Source: Mytilisepta virgata (lineage: Eukaryota; Mollusca; Bivalvia; Mytilida; Mytilidae). Taken from it: 64,000 nt of DNA. Positions 41,498-52,200 of this stretch are shown piece by piece. The stretch spans positions 30,938,580-31,002,579 of the forward strand of contig CM051510.1 in assembly GCA_028015205.1 (NCBI GenBank). Reading direction: 5' to 3'. Numbering within the stretch: the first letter of the stretch is position 1; every line of letters starts with the position of its first letter. Under the pieces are notes generated by a model, which was given only the letters and a program-made list of their open reading frames with translations, did no database searches and was not told where the DNA came from. The translations under genes were made by a program, and so were the position numbers.

Positions 41498-42592
41498 CTA
41501 TTCGTGGACCGTCCTCTTATAGTCTTTCAGATCCGTCAGGGGTATCCAACTATTGAATTTAGCTGGCCATCCCATCCACTTGACCAATGCGTCGTGGCGT
41601 CGTCGACGAACGACTTTTTCTACCCGGTACACGGTTTGGTCGGTAACTCTCACTCTGTTCAATTCTGATTGATAAAACGTTCCTTGAACGGGGTCGTCTG
41701 TCGTGTCCTTTAACGTGTAATAAGGAAGACCATCTTTCATCCCGCGAGCGTCCACCACGAAATATTCCATCGTCCATCGTTCGTCGTATTCTCGATCAAA
41801 CGGTTGTCTGAGGTGGGAAAGGCGTACCGTGTCTCCTTTTTTAAAGGCATATCCTCTTCTCGGTGCTTTGTATTGTTTCGTTGAATACTGCATCTTCCAT
41901 AATCGAGCTTCGTCTTTTTTCGTCACCGCACGGGGAGCCATCTTGATGGAACGATGATAAGCTCCGTTGTAGCTTTGGGTAATGTCTTCCAGAATATCGA
42001 TCCAGCGGTGTGTCTGATGACGTGTCAGGTAACGAAAGATTTTGCTCTTTATCGTCTTGATACATCGTTCGGCATAGGAACTTTTCTGTTCGTTTTGGGT
42101 ATAGAAGTGTTCCACCTTTTCGGACTTTAACAGTTGCTGAACGTCTCTATTCCGAAATTCGACACCCTTGTCGGTTCGCAGCTTGTTGGGTTTCCTTCCG
42201 AGACGGAATAGGGTCTGCAGAGCGTTCGCCATTTCCTTGCCCTGCGTCGAGTGCAACGGAAACGTGTGGGCAAAACGGGAAAACACGTCGATGGCTACGA
42301 CGAAATAAGCGTATCCGTCGTTTTCTTTGCTAAACGATTTCATGACGGCGGTATCGGCATCCCACTGGTAATCGATGAACGGAGCAATCACTTTACGTCG
42401 TCGAAAGGACCGATTGATCTGACGATGTAGTCCGAACGTCTCCTGTCCCTCTAACCATGTTCTGATTTTGCTTCTTCCCAGGGCGTATTTTCCTTCCTTG
42501 CGTACCGCTTTGTACAGTTTTTCCACTCCACCATACGATCCCGGGTGACGAGGATCGTAATAAATTTGTTCCAAGTAGTCTTTGTACGTCAT
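41498..42592 (-). CDS. DDE integrase with chromodomain (right arm)
   Basis: Copy of 26342-27436; catalytic Asp80, Asp141, Glu175 and the C-terminal chromodomain are all retained. With two intact integrase genes and two intact identical termini, the element may still be mobilisable if replication functions come from elsewhere. Confidence 0.95.
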   Translation of the reverse strand: MTYKDYLEQIYYDPRHPGSYGGVEKLYKAVRKEGKYALGRSKIRTWLEGQETFGLHRQINRSFRRRKVIAPFIDYQWDADTAVMKSFSKENDGYAYFVVAIDVFSRFAHTFPLHSTQGKEMANALQTLFRLGRKPNKLRTDKGVEFRNRDVQQLLKSEKVEHFYTQNEQKSSYAERCIKTIKSKIFRYLTRHQTHRWIDILEDITQSYNGAYHRSIKMAPRAVTKKDEARLWKMQYSTKQYKAPRRGYAFKKGDTVRLSHLRQPFDREYDERWTMEYFVVDARGMKDGLPYYTLKDTTDDPVQGTFYQSELNRVRVTDQTVYRVEKVVRRRRHDALVKWMGWPAKFNSWIPLTDLKDYKRTVHE

Positions 42593-42795
42593 GGTCGGTT
42601 CTTTCTGTAGTCTTCCGTGTTCTTATATAAATCCAGGTAGGCTCGTATCATATCGTATTTCCAAGGAGGATCAGCTAAATAGGGATCGGAAAGGTACGAC
42701 CTAATCCGGTCAAGTGTCGGTTTCGCCTTGGCTAGGGCCACGTAAATATCGGAGGGTTGACTGGCAAAAAGAAGAAATATGTAAGTCTTGTCCAT
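42589..42795 (-). CDS. Small protein of unknown function (right arm)
   Basis: Copy of 26139-26345 (68 residues; start chosen by the same 35-bp spacing from the TATAAGAGG at 42822-42830). Confidence 0.6.
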   Translation of the reverse strand: MDKTYIFLLFASQPSDIYVALAKAKPTLDRIRSYLSDPYLADPPWKYDMIRAYLDLYKNTEDYRKNRP

Positions 42796-42825
42796 CTTTC
42801 CGTTCCAGAGGGTCATAACATCCTC

Positions 42826-43332
42826 TTATACATATAATTCCATCTCCAAGACAACGGGGTACACGTTTCGAACGTCGCGAGAACACTTCAGACCCGTGAT
42901 CATCAATGTTCCGGACAGATGACAGATGTAATGAACGCCTTCTCGTCGAAACATGATGGCTGGAAAAATTTCGGGTTCGAAACTAAAATCGATCGGCAGT
43001 TTTCGGGGGTCGATTCTTCCGCTCAACTGATGAACGGCGGAGGCCGTAAGTATTCGGATGTGAGTCAGACGAACGCCATAACCAATGCGTTGTAGAACTC
43101 TAGCGTATCGACGCACGCGGAGTCTAGCCTCTTGTATGGATTGACATTTTCCGTTACAGTTAATGGTTCCGTTAGAAAATAACAGACAGTTTCCTCCAAT
43201 CTTTCGATGTTGCCAGATCAGTCCCGAAAAGGAACGAGGATCGTAGCGAACGTTTGTCAAACGATAGGTCAACGCACGTAGATCGACGGAACATGCCAAA
43301 TTGGCTTGTGCTACGACGTTGGTCAGGTACAT
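42826..43332 (-). CDS. TATA-binding protein homologue (right arm)
   Basis: Copy of 25602-26108, identical 168 residues with both saddle repeats. Confidence 0.9.
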   Translation of the reverse strand: MYLTNVVAQANLACSVDLRALTYRLTNVRYDPRSFSGLIWQHRKIGGNCLLFSNGTINCNGKCQSIQEARLRVRRYARVLQRIGYGVRLTHIRILTASAVHQLSGRIDPRKLPIDFSFEPEIFPAIMFRREGVHYICHLSGTLMITGLKCSRDVRNVYPVVLEMELYV

Positions 43333-43595
43333 TCCAATAAATCTGCTAAATCTTCACACTCGTGGACTCGAAGAGCTTCGATAAAGAGTCTATAGGCACG
43401 AGGCCCTCTTCTCGTCAGGATAAAGATCAATTGTCTGTTTTTACGTCTACTGGTGTTTTGATAGACGATGTCCTCGGCAAGATCTTGGGTCAAAATACGT
43501 TGTGCTACCAAATAATTCACGACTTCTTCCGTGGGTGTTTCTTCGACTAATCTTACTAAATGGCTCAGGAGCTTCTTTTGGTCACGTCTGTCCAT
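43323..43595 (-). CDS. CARD-domain protein (right arm)
   Basis: Copy of 25339-25611, identical 90 residues. It is the outermost gene on this side and reads inward from the right terminus. Confidence 0.78.
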   Translation of the reverse strand: MDRRDQKKLLSHLVRLVEETPTEEVVNYLVAQRILTQDLAEDIVYQNTSRRKNRQLIFILTRRGPRAYRLFIEALRVHECEDLADLLECT

Positions 43596-43949
43596 GTGAA
43601 CGGATAATGATGAAATGAAAGAGGATCGTTTCTATCCGCTTTCAAATAAAATTCGATCTTTTTGATTGGATGATTTTTGATCACGTGGTATAGGGTTAAC
43701 GTGACCAAATAAGGACTGAGCGATGACTCACGTATTTACCATTCGGTGTCTTGATGACTCATAAGACTTTGTTGACCAAATAAGGACTGCGCGATGACTC
43801 GCGTCGGTGGTGAGGCGGATGACCATATATAGAAAAGGGGGAGGGGCGTATGTCCCTATATCGAAAAGGGGGCGGGGCATGACCATATTTGGGTGCGCCT
43901 TAACGCCTTACTTTTTTAACTTGACTAAAAGATCCTAACCCCTACTACT
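43596..43949 (-). promoter_or_regulatory. Element terminus and candidate early control region (right)
   Basis: Mirror of 24984-25338, one base shorter because of a C-run of five instead of six. It has the same three CArG boxes, two TGAGTCA sites, E-box and CCAAT. It ends CCTAACCCCTACTACT directly before the target duplication. Confidence 0.6.
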
Positions 43950-43955
43950 ATCCGT
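43950..43955. mobile_element. Target-site duplication, right copy (ATCCGT)
   Basis: Exact repeat of 24978-24983. On the minus strand both copies read ACG GAT in the same coding frame of C1q exon 1. Confidence 0.95.
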
Positions 43956-44340
43956 CGAGTTATTGGATTTGAAATTTTCACGGTGGACGTCTTCAGGGTC
44001 ATTTTTAATTTTCTCATAGCAGTGCACTTCTAAGGATCTCATTCTCTCCACCAATTCTGCAGATATAGTATTTCTTTTTTTCCAGAGTTATTAATAGCCG
44101 ATCAACACGCAAACTTTGGCTTTCAGTAGTCTTCTTCAAGGTATCCATGTCTTCATTTTGTCGTTTGATCTGGCCATTCTGGTTTTTGATAGTTTCCTCC
44201 TGCAATTCTACTTTATTCCGTAAGAAATCTATTTCACTGAAGATTTTTTCGACTTGTTGGTCACTAAATGCCATACAAGCACAATTAAGGCAACAAAAAA
44301 ATCCAAGAAATAGAGTCAACAATAGTTTGAACGGCGCCAT
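43950..44340 (-). pseudogene. C1q-domain protein C, exon 1 (5' part, interrupted)
   Basis: ATG at 44340. Residues 1-24 are a signal peptide (MAPFKLLLTLFLGFFCC..). From about residue 27 a coiled coil follows (VEKIFSEIDFLRNKVELQEETIK). The frame from the ATG stops at 44014, but this is caused by one extra base in a seven-T run (44075-44081). In the shifted frame the coding sequence continues open, coiled-coil and acidic, right up to the target duplication and the viral insertion. It resumes at 24983-24926. Without the element and the extra base the exon would be 442 bp, close to 460 and 472 bp in genes A and B and with the same remainder modulo 3. The gene therefore has two lesions on this sequence. 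Confidence 0.88.
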
Positions 44341-44377
44341 GAAATTCCAGTATCTTGATTAGGTAGTGTACTTCCCA

Positions 44378-44385
44378 CTCTTATA
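44378..44385 (-). promoter_or_regulatory. TATA box of C1q gene C
   Basis: TATAAGAG on the minus strand, 45 bases before the ATG at 44340. It is notable that this host TATA box has the same sequence as the viral promoter motif. Confidence 0.5.
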
Positions 44386-44444
44386 TTGTTATCTAAATAT
44401 ATTGACTTGTCTTATTGTGAACCTTCTATCTAAGGAAATCTAAA

Positions 44445-44658
44445 ACTAAGGAGTATCTCCCTCGTGCATAGGTCTGTCCTTGGATGTCTTTCGCTTTACC
44501 TTTTGTTCATTTTAGTATTTTTGAGTTTGCTCTTCAACCTTTTGGATTATTGTTTTGGTTTTTAACATTTTGGGCCTTGAGCAGAACTAATGAGTCTTAA
44601 ATCGACGAAATGTGGACACCTTGTGCATCAAAATTGGTATCAAATAATTTTAATTCTA
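44445..44658 (+). repeat. Short interspersed repeat, copy 4
   Basis: Fullest copy: 'AAGGAGTATCTCCCTCGTGC', 'CTTTCGCTTTACCTTTTG', 'CTCTTCAACCTTTTGGATTA', 'CCTTGAGCAGAACTAATGAG' and 'AAATCGACGAAATGTG..TTGTGCATCAAAATTGG'. Confidence 0.65.
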
Positions 44659-47600
44659 TCAAACTTATCTTCAATGGATTGCTTCCTTCGCGTTGACCAC
44701 AAGTTGGAAATACTCAGATGAATTTAATCTCTAACTTTACAAAGTACAGTTCACACTGGTAAAACAGATCCAAACAAAAGAAACACCCAATTAAGTTCTT
44801 TTAAAATTTTGAATTCAAGTTAATGATTTATTCCTTTACCGTTTTGAATCGTTACTATGGACTTGCGCTCACTGATGCATCTTTCTACACTATAAGAGAA
44901 CCTCCAACATTTACCAAAACAGAATAATATTAATGCAAAATTCAGTAAGAGTAAAATATCGAATTTGATTGTCATTTTCATGTATAGAAACAAAAGCATA
45001 AAACTCCCAAATATTGTCCCTGTTCATCAGCAAGTACAATATTGTTCATGTATTGGAAACGCAAAAGTTCCACAAAGACTGATAACTGTATGATCTGGTA
45101 TAGTTGTCAAATGTTACTATAAAGGTTCGAATTGTTTGCATCCTTGTAGTTCTTTGTTGTAAATTAATTAGCATTTGGTAGCATAATGTTAACAAAATAA
45201 GGGGTGATGTGTTATATTATATCTCTGCTATTGGATCCCTGCTATGTTACCATATATCGTATATAAAACTATACCCAAATCAGCGTAAAACACAAAGTTA
45301 ATCTGCAGTCCATTTATAAAAAAGTCCATAGTACTGAGGAAAGTGGACTCTACAGCTGCATAATATATGTGTATTTGTTTACACATTTTTTTCATGTATT
45401 TCTGTTCTACTTTTAATTCATGTTATTTTAATGTTTAAATAATGCTGTCAACCATTCGGAGTATAAATGCGTATTTAAAATAAAGATATTATAAGCTCAT
45501 GACAACCTACCAAAATTAAGATCAGTTGGTTAAAGTTTCTGGAAAAAGTCAGGAAAACTGTAGTATGACTGCCTGACGGATGGACGGAGTGAACACCTAT
45601 ACATGATATAGCCGGTAGGGGACTAATGATGATAATGTAATCAGCTCCAACACAGATAAAATTGGTTAAACTATTTGTTACAAATGTTTCGAAATGTCTT
45701 AGTTTTTGATCTTATAAACGTTTCACTCTGTCTTATTTCTTCAGTATTCTTTTGCCCATATTCCAGATAAGCGAGTACACATCTGCAATCCATATATTTG
45801 AATTCATTTAGTTTGTAAAGTTAACGTAGAATATTCAATATCCGTGTTGTTTGTTGCTGTTTGTTGTTGATGTTTTCTCTAAAGTGAGTGCATGGGCGAC
45901 ACAATTTGGAATGTATAATAGTATGTTTCATTGTTGTATGGGTTAGATTCTCATGTAAATTTACCGAAAATCAGTCTCTTGTCATTAGGCATGTGAGAAC
46001 AATTGAAGCGTCAATCAATAAAAAACAGAACTCAAACATTTACCCTGAGTTTGAAACGCTTTCTGACAAAACACATTGCAAAACTTATAAGAGTAAAGTT
46101 TAATTGAATCCATCCAACCGACAGATTTCAGACGAAAACATCATGAAAGAAAAACAAAAATACAAACAGAAACAACACAGCCAGGCCAGTCTGACTTGAT
46201 ACAAACAGTCTCTTAATAGTATCTAATTATTGTTTTGATATCTCATTCTCCAGTCCAAATACATAACATTGCAAAGCAATCTCTTAAAATATCAAATAGT
46301 CTCGTTGCCTTGAAAGGTCATTTCATGTTCAAGAAAAAACAACAGGATATCTTTCAATTGTGTGGGAAATCCTGTGTCTTCTGTTCTGTTTCAGCTCTAA
46401 TCAATAAAAGCAGAATTTCTCTCAGATAGGAACTACCTCAGATATTTCATTTTCACAACTTTTGTTTTGAAATCTCAAAGTAATTCTCTAGTCCAAAGAC
46501 ATAATATTGCAAACCAATCTCTTAAAATATCATACAGTCCCTTTGCATTACAAGGTCATTTCATATTCAAGGAAAAACACGTCTTCTGTTCTCTTACAGC
46601 TCTACTCAGTAAAAGCAGAATTTCTATTAGTAATGGAACTCCCCAGATCTTTCATTTTCAGATCAATGTCGCTATTTTTTTACATTCAAGACCATGAGTC
46701 TGGTAATAACATAAGATATTTTAACGCGTTGAATTAAAAAAAACACCGTATAATTTTTTAAAATTTTGATGCCCTGAATAACACGAAGATACCAGCCTTT
46801 TCTATAAATTCACAAGCCATTAAAATATGATGCAGATATATATAGTCGGTAACTTTGTGGAAGCCTTAAGAATTGGATAGGAATTCCTTTACGTATACCA
46901 AGTTTTCTGACATAAAAAAGTTAAATTCTGTGGGATCGTGCCTTTATGGTATACCGTTGTAATGAAAAATTGGTTTTTTTCGCGGCTGAAGGCCGTGTTC
47001 GCTACCAGTGTAACTACTTGATTGCATCGTGAATGTATCACTGCGAATATCGTTGGTTAAAGATGTTGTAATTGTAATACTGTCGTAAACTATATTCATC
47101 ATTACAGGAAAAAAAACATATTATAAAAGTTTTCTGAGTGACAGTTTTTTTAGTTTAACATTGTTGTTTATAATCACTAGACGTTAAAATCAGCTAAAAG
47201 GACCAGGATCTGACATTTAATGGAAGGCAGTGTAAAATTACATTAAAGTTCGGTTTTTATCATTGAAACGATTGTTGGCTAAAACTTTGGAACTTAATCC
47301 CGTTTTAGTTCATACGATTCATAAAGTTAATACTTCAAAAGTGTATCTATAAGTGAGTAGTTTTTTATAAGCTGGTAATTTTCATGGGAATAAACTTTCT
47401 ATGATAGCTGTTTTGATGCACTGGATGTGAATATGTCAACGATTAATGTCGTATATATAGCAAGCTAAATGATCGAAATGTACTGTCGTATTATTCGACA
47501 TAGGTAGATTAATTAATCGATTTAAATGCGAAAATATAAATGTAGGACTTTATTGAAAATCAAGCTGTAAAAGACTAAACTGAAATAAAGCACAGATATT

Positions 47601-49261
47601 CAAAACTGTATGTCCCATTCGATCACGTGACAGTTTCTTTGTTTTTGCCATATTTGATCCCTTGCCGGACCCCATAACAAAACTTTCGAAATAAAAATAA
47701 CGAAAAATATCGCCAAAGAATACCATCTAATGTATCTTAAATATCAAGGATATAGGCATGAATAGGGAACAAGTTGAGTCAGTATCACGACGTAGTACAG
47801 ACACTTGACAAAATCAATGCAAAACATGTGGAAACGTTGGTCAAGTGCGAGTTTAGTCCAAGATTCCTATGACGTCAAACGGCCTTTTATAGAATTGACT
47901 GTGGGCAGTGTGACGTCAGAGCTCACTAATTTCATACCAAAGCATGCAATGTATCAATATTTTTCGAATCTAATTACTTTTCAAACCAGAGAATGCTGTT
48001 TTTCTTTTGTCTCCTTAACAATATTTACCTCCAAGAAATATTGTTTTTCAACTTAAGACAGGCAAAATAACTAGTGGACACAAATAAATACACCATCCAT
48101 AGCAAGCAATTATTATAATTTTGTAATACCCATTAAGCTTTTCATCAGACTAAAACTTTGTATTCCAGCTAAATGATGATAGAAGTGTCAAGTGAAATCA
48201 GGGATCATATAATACTAACATTCATATACAATTCCTGGTGAAATATACAATGTCTAAGTTGCGATAAGTGATTAATGAGGTTATGATGATGGTTATAGTA
48301 AGGCTATGTATGTATATGTTATTGCCAGGACTACAGCGTTAACTGTAACTGTTATTTCTTTTTTGAAACCTTTAAAAAGTCTTTAAAACTGTCCCTAGAC
48401 CTGTCCTTTTTGTTTCCCCTATTCCCAAGTAATACATTGAATTCCCAAAATGCATTACCTCAAAATTTCCATTCAGAGATCAGTTGCTGCATTCTGTTTG
48501 TATATATGTAACGTTGTTAGAAATAATCAAGCCTATTATCGAGAATTCTGAAACGTGTTGACCTTCATGACATACATACCTGATCGTTAGTAAAGGCAAA
48601 CTTTTTCATCTGGAAATCTTTTGCAGAGCATATAGGACGTACAGTAGGGTTAGAATATGGAAAATTTAAGGGTAAAGGTTATTCTAAATCTTTGGTTGGG
48701 ATAGTCAAGTGCTAGTGTTAGAGTCTACAAATACTGCCTTCAGTTGAGGGTGGTATGGCAGATTACCAGAAGAAGGCAAAATATTGCCCACGACGTAGTG
48801 CAATGAAACTTTTATTCAAATTTGACTAGTGTAGAGATATCGTTCTGATTTTTAAATGAACACAAGCCCCTACCTAAGGTATTAATTAAGTTGTTGGTAG
48901 TTCATTCTTCAGCAATCATTGGTTGAGTCAATGAAAACATAATATTGCAAAATAATCTGCTCATTTGAATTCGTTATAACCAATTTGGTGTCGTGGACCA
49001 TAAATATAAACTTCATAAACCCGTTGTACCAGTCTTTTATTTCTTTGTGACCGCAATCCCATAATAGTTTTACAAAACCATATCATTTCATTGGGTTTTG
49101 GAGTTATGCAATTTAAGAGTGGGTTTAGAAATAACAATTGAACTTATACGCTGAATTTCTTCATCACAAATGACAAATGAAATGGGGAAAAGTATTTTGA
49201 ACCCCCCCCCCCCCCCCCCACCCCAAAACATCTTTCGAACGTGAAGAGAAATGTCTGTCTA
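44659..49261. other. Gene-poor AT-rich stretch
   Basis: No exon, RNA gene or transposon protein that I can support. The only structure I see is a diverged duplication at 46232-46661. Open frames of 60-80 codons here have no coding character. Confidence 0.4.
46232..46661 (+). repeat. Diverged tandem duplication, period about 233 bp
   Basis: 46232-46457 and 46466-46661 share in order 'CAGTCCAAATACATAACATTGCAAA', 'AATCTCTTAAAATATCA', 'AAGGTCATTTCAT.TTCAAG' and 'TCTTCTGTTCT..ACAGCTCTA'. The second copy lacks about 30 bp. Similarity extends into both open frames, but with stops and indels. Confidence 0.75.
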
Positions 49262-49910
49262 AACTAAGAAGTATTTCCCTAATATATAGCCCTGTCCTAG
49301 ATATTTTTTTACCCTTTTGGTCATTTTAAATCTTGAATTTGCTCTTTTTTTTTGTTTTCAACATTTTAGGCATTGAGGACATCTAATGAGTCGTAAGGAC
49401 AAATATAAGGAGCCAAAAAAAAAACAAAAACAAAAACAAAAAAAAACGCAATCCATTGTAGACAGACAAATCTGTGAAGACAAATGACAACAATGAAAAG
49501 TAAAAAACAATGAACAACACGAACTCCTATTCAAAATCAGGAGTAAACTCAGGTGCTTCGAAAAGGGTAAGCAGTTTCTGCTCCGTATACGCAAGGATTT
49601 TTATAGTATAAAAAATTCTACTATTTAAATCCTTGGTATACGGCACCCGTCGTCAAGTTCAACAAAGTCAATCCGTTGGTAGTCACAAATCGTTGGATGT
49701 ACAGTGGGAACAGTTCCAACATCATCTTCGACACTGGAACACTGTAACGGTCAATCAATTCCTGATGACGACCGTACAATTTCCTATGTGATGACATCAA
49801 CTTATCCCTGATAAAACCCAGACTAAGCAGCTAAGTCATGGTAACTCACACATGCCCTTGAATATCGGATAAGCTGAGTAACGTAGACGTCATATGCAGG
49901 CGATGTTGAT
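49262..49910. repeat. Two interspersed repeats, adjacent
   Basis: 49262-49395 is copy 5 of the short 'AGTATTTCCCTAATATAT..GAGTCGTAAGG' repeat. 49405-49910 is the longest copy of the 'GAACAACACGAACTCC..ACTCAGGTGCTTCG' repeat, which continues with 'TATACGGCACCCGTCGTCAAG'. A 17-18-base C-run lies just before, at about 49202. Confidence 0.6.
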
Positions 49911-49946
49911 ATATTGCTACTCAAGAAGGGAAAGTTAACAAGAGGA

Positions 49947-51763
49947 ACTAGAGGCTCTCCAGAGCCTGTATCGCTCACCTGGATTTAACTTTTCACCTTG
50001 AGCAGACCTAAAAATTTAAGTGTTGCAGTCAATTTGGCTGGTTTTTCTATAGGATTCTGTGTTAAACTAATTTCAGCTGTGGCAGCCATCTTGGTTTAGT
50101 CCAGGTCAACGGATACATTTCTAAAAGAGAACCATTTAAGGACCATTTCTGCTAAGTCTTGTTCCAACTGGCTAAGCGGTTTCAGACAAGAAGATTTTTA
50201 ACTGAATTTTTCTATAGGGTCCAATATTTACCAAAGTTCGGTGTGGCAGCCATCTTGGTTGACAATCCACGTGATCGGACATATTTCTGAAAGAGGATCT
50301 CCTAAGGACCAATGCTGCCAAGTCTGGCTCCAATATGTCAAGTGGTTTCAGACAAGAAGATTTTTCAATTAATTTTTCCATAGGGCCCTATGTTAAACTA
50401 AGTTCTGCTGTGGCGGCCATCTTGGTTGACAGTCTGGGTCGTCGCACAAAAATTCTGAAAGAGGACCATCTAAGGACCCATTGCTACCAAGTCTAATTCT
50501 AATTGACTTAGTGGTTTCAGACGAGAAGATTTTTGAGTGAATTTCCCATAGGGTCCTATGTTAAACTAAGTTCTGCTGTGGCGGCCATCTTGGTTTACAG
50601 TCCACGAAATTTGACACATTTCTGAAAAAGGACCTCCTAAGGACCAATGCCGCCAAGTCCTGCTCCAATATGTCAAGTGGTTTCAGACAACACAATTTTT
50701 CAATGAATTTTCCTATAGGGCCTATGTTAAACTAAGTTCAGCTGTGGCGGCCATCTTGGTTCACAGTCCGGGTCATCAGACACACCTCTCTAAGAGGACC
50801 ATCTAAGGACCATTGCTGACAAGTCTGGTTCCAATTGGTCAAGTGGTTTAAGGCAAGAATATTTTTCAATGAATTTTCCCATAGGGCCCTATGTTAAACT
50901 AAGTTCGGCTGTGGCGGCCATCTTGGTTAACAGTCCGGGTCATTGGACATATTTCTGAAAGAGAACTTCCTAAAAACCATTACTGCCAACTTTGGTTCCA
51001 ACTGGCCTTGTAGTTTCATATAAGAAGGTTTTTGAAATTCACCCCCCCCCCCTTTTTTTTCTATTTTTAGTAACAGCAGCCATGGAAGTCGGGGATGCCA
51101 GACATAAGTTTGGAAGGGGGCCAGCCAAGGACCATTCCACCAAAGTCTGGTCTCAATTGGCTCAGTGGTTTGAGAGGAAAAGATCTTAAAAGCAAAGTTT
51201 ACGCTGAATGCCGTCTTTAAAGGGCAAAAACTCCTATAAGGGGTCAATCAACGATTTTGGTCATGTTGACTTATTTGTAGATCTTACTTTGTTGAACATT
51301 TTTGCTGTTTACAATTTGTCTTTATCTATAATAATATTCAAGATAATAACCTAAAACTGCAAAATTTCCTTAAAATTAAAAATTCAGGGGCAATAACCCA
51401 ATAAAGGGTTGACCGATTCGTCTGAAAATTTCATGTCAGGTAGATCTTGACCTGATGAACATTTTTACCGCGTGTCAGTTTTGCTCTAATTGCTTTAGTT
51501 TTTGAGATATAAGACAAAAACTGCAGTTTACCCCTATGTTCTATTTTTAGCCATGTCGGCCATGTTGGTTGACAGGCGGGGTCATCGGACACATTTTTTA
51601 AACTAGATACCCTAATGATGCTTGTGGCCAAGTTTGGTTCAATTTGGCCCAGTAGTTTCAGAGGAGAAGATTTTTGTAAAAGTTAACAGACGACGACGAC
51701 GGACGACGGACGCCAAGTGATGAGAAAAGCTCACTTGACCCTTTGGGTCAGGAGAGCTAAAAA
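49947..51763 (-). repeat. CTCACC-type interspersed repeat, copy 5
   Basis: Inverted relative to copy 4 and nearly identical to it over 49947-51250. It extends about 500 bp further with modules ('AGGGGCAATAACCCAATAAAGGG', 'CCCCTATGTTCTATTTTTAG') and ends GACGGACGCCAAGTGATGAG..CAGGAGAGCTAAAAA. Confidence 0.85.
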
Positions 51764-52200
51764 TGAAGTCATCACATTTGTCATAAAGTTTTGTCTTCAA
51801 ATGTCCCTCATTTTCTATTTCAAGATACAAATCCAAAAATGAAGTGGACTTCGACATATCTGTAGTATCCTTAATTTTAAGCTCAGTGGGGTAGATGAAA
51901 TGTAGAAAGTCATAGAATTTGTAGTTATTCAACAAAATGTCATCTATATATAACGAAAAATGGAATTAAATGATTGGGTTAGTTTCTGTTTTTTTTTGGT
52001 CACTTAGTAGCCCTTGAATGAAGTCCGCTTCATATTAGTACAGAAACAGATCCGCGAGGAGAGGAGCACAGCTGGTACCCATTGGAATGCCGATTCTTAG
52101 TTAATATATTGTCAATGAGAAAATCTAACATATTTGTAATTTCATCTTCAGAATACCTTTTGTCAGAAGGAATTTGTAAATTGACGTCATGGTCTTTTTT
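51764..52200 (-). pseudogene. Penelope-like reverse transcriptase fragment (decayed)
   Basis: Read on the minus strand with at least one frameshift and one stop, in order: an EDEITNMLDFLIDNI segment; GIPMGTSCAPLLADLFLY, stop, YEADFIQG; the catalytic-type FSLYIDDILLNNY (YIDD); then FLHFIYPTELKIKDTTD..STSFLDLYLEIENEGHLKTKLYDKCDDF. This order and wording are characteristic of the RT core of Penelope-like retroelements common in molluscs and other marine animals. No endonuclease domain is visible. The fragment is cut where the CTCACC-type repeat begins. Confidence 0.8.

Larger units (their letters stand above)
24984..43949. mobile_element. Palindromic Polinton/adintovirus-like element
   Basis: An 18,966-bp insertion starting AGTAGTAGGGGTTAGG and ending with its inverse complement, between 6-bp target duplications. 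The left arm (24984-34231) and right arm (34762-43949) are inverted copies: position x on the left corresponds to 68934 minus x on the right. Known arm differences are a C/A change (31458/37476), a G/A change (31008/37926) and one base in a C-run near 25096 (six C left, five right). Gene content (DDE integrase with chromodomain, protein-primed-type PolB fragment, adenain-like protease, packaging ATPase, capsid candidate) defines the family. Both termini come from the same parental end. The other end and the PolB N-terminus are absent. GC content and gene density are visibly higher than in the flanks. Confidence 0.93.

Noticed and set aside
24984..43949. Palindrome as a pure sequencing fold-back artefact
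   Set aside because: A missed-adapter or fold-back read would extend symmetry into the flanks. Here symmetry stops at the element ends with a target duplication, and the arms differ at a few bases. The centre alone could still contain artefact.
16191..51763. Possibility that the palindrome extends outward to the inverted repeat copies 4 and 5
   Set aside because: Their coordinate sum is about 67,558, not 68,934, and the sequences between them and the element are unrelated; host exon parts on either side are different pieces of one gene.
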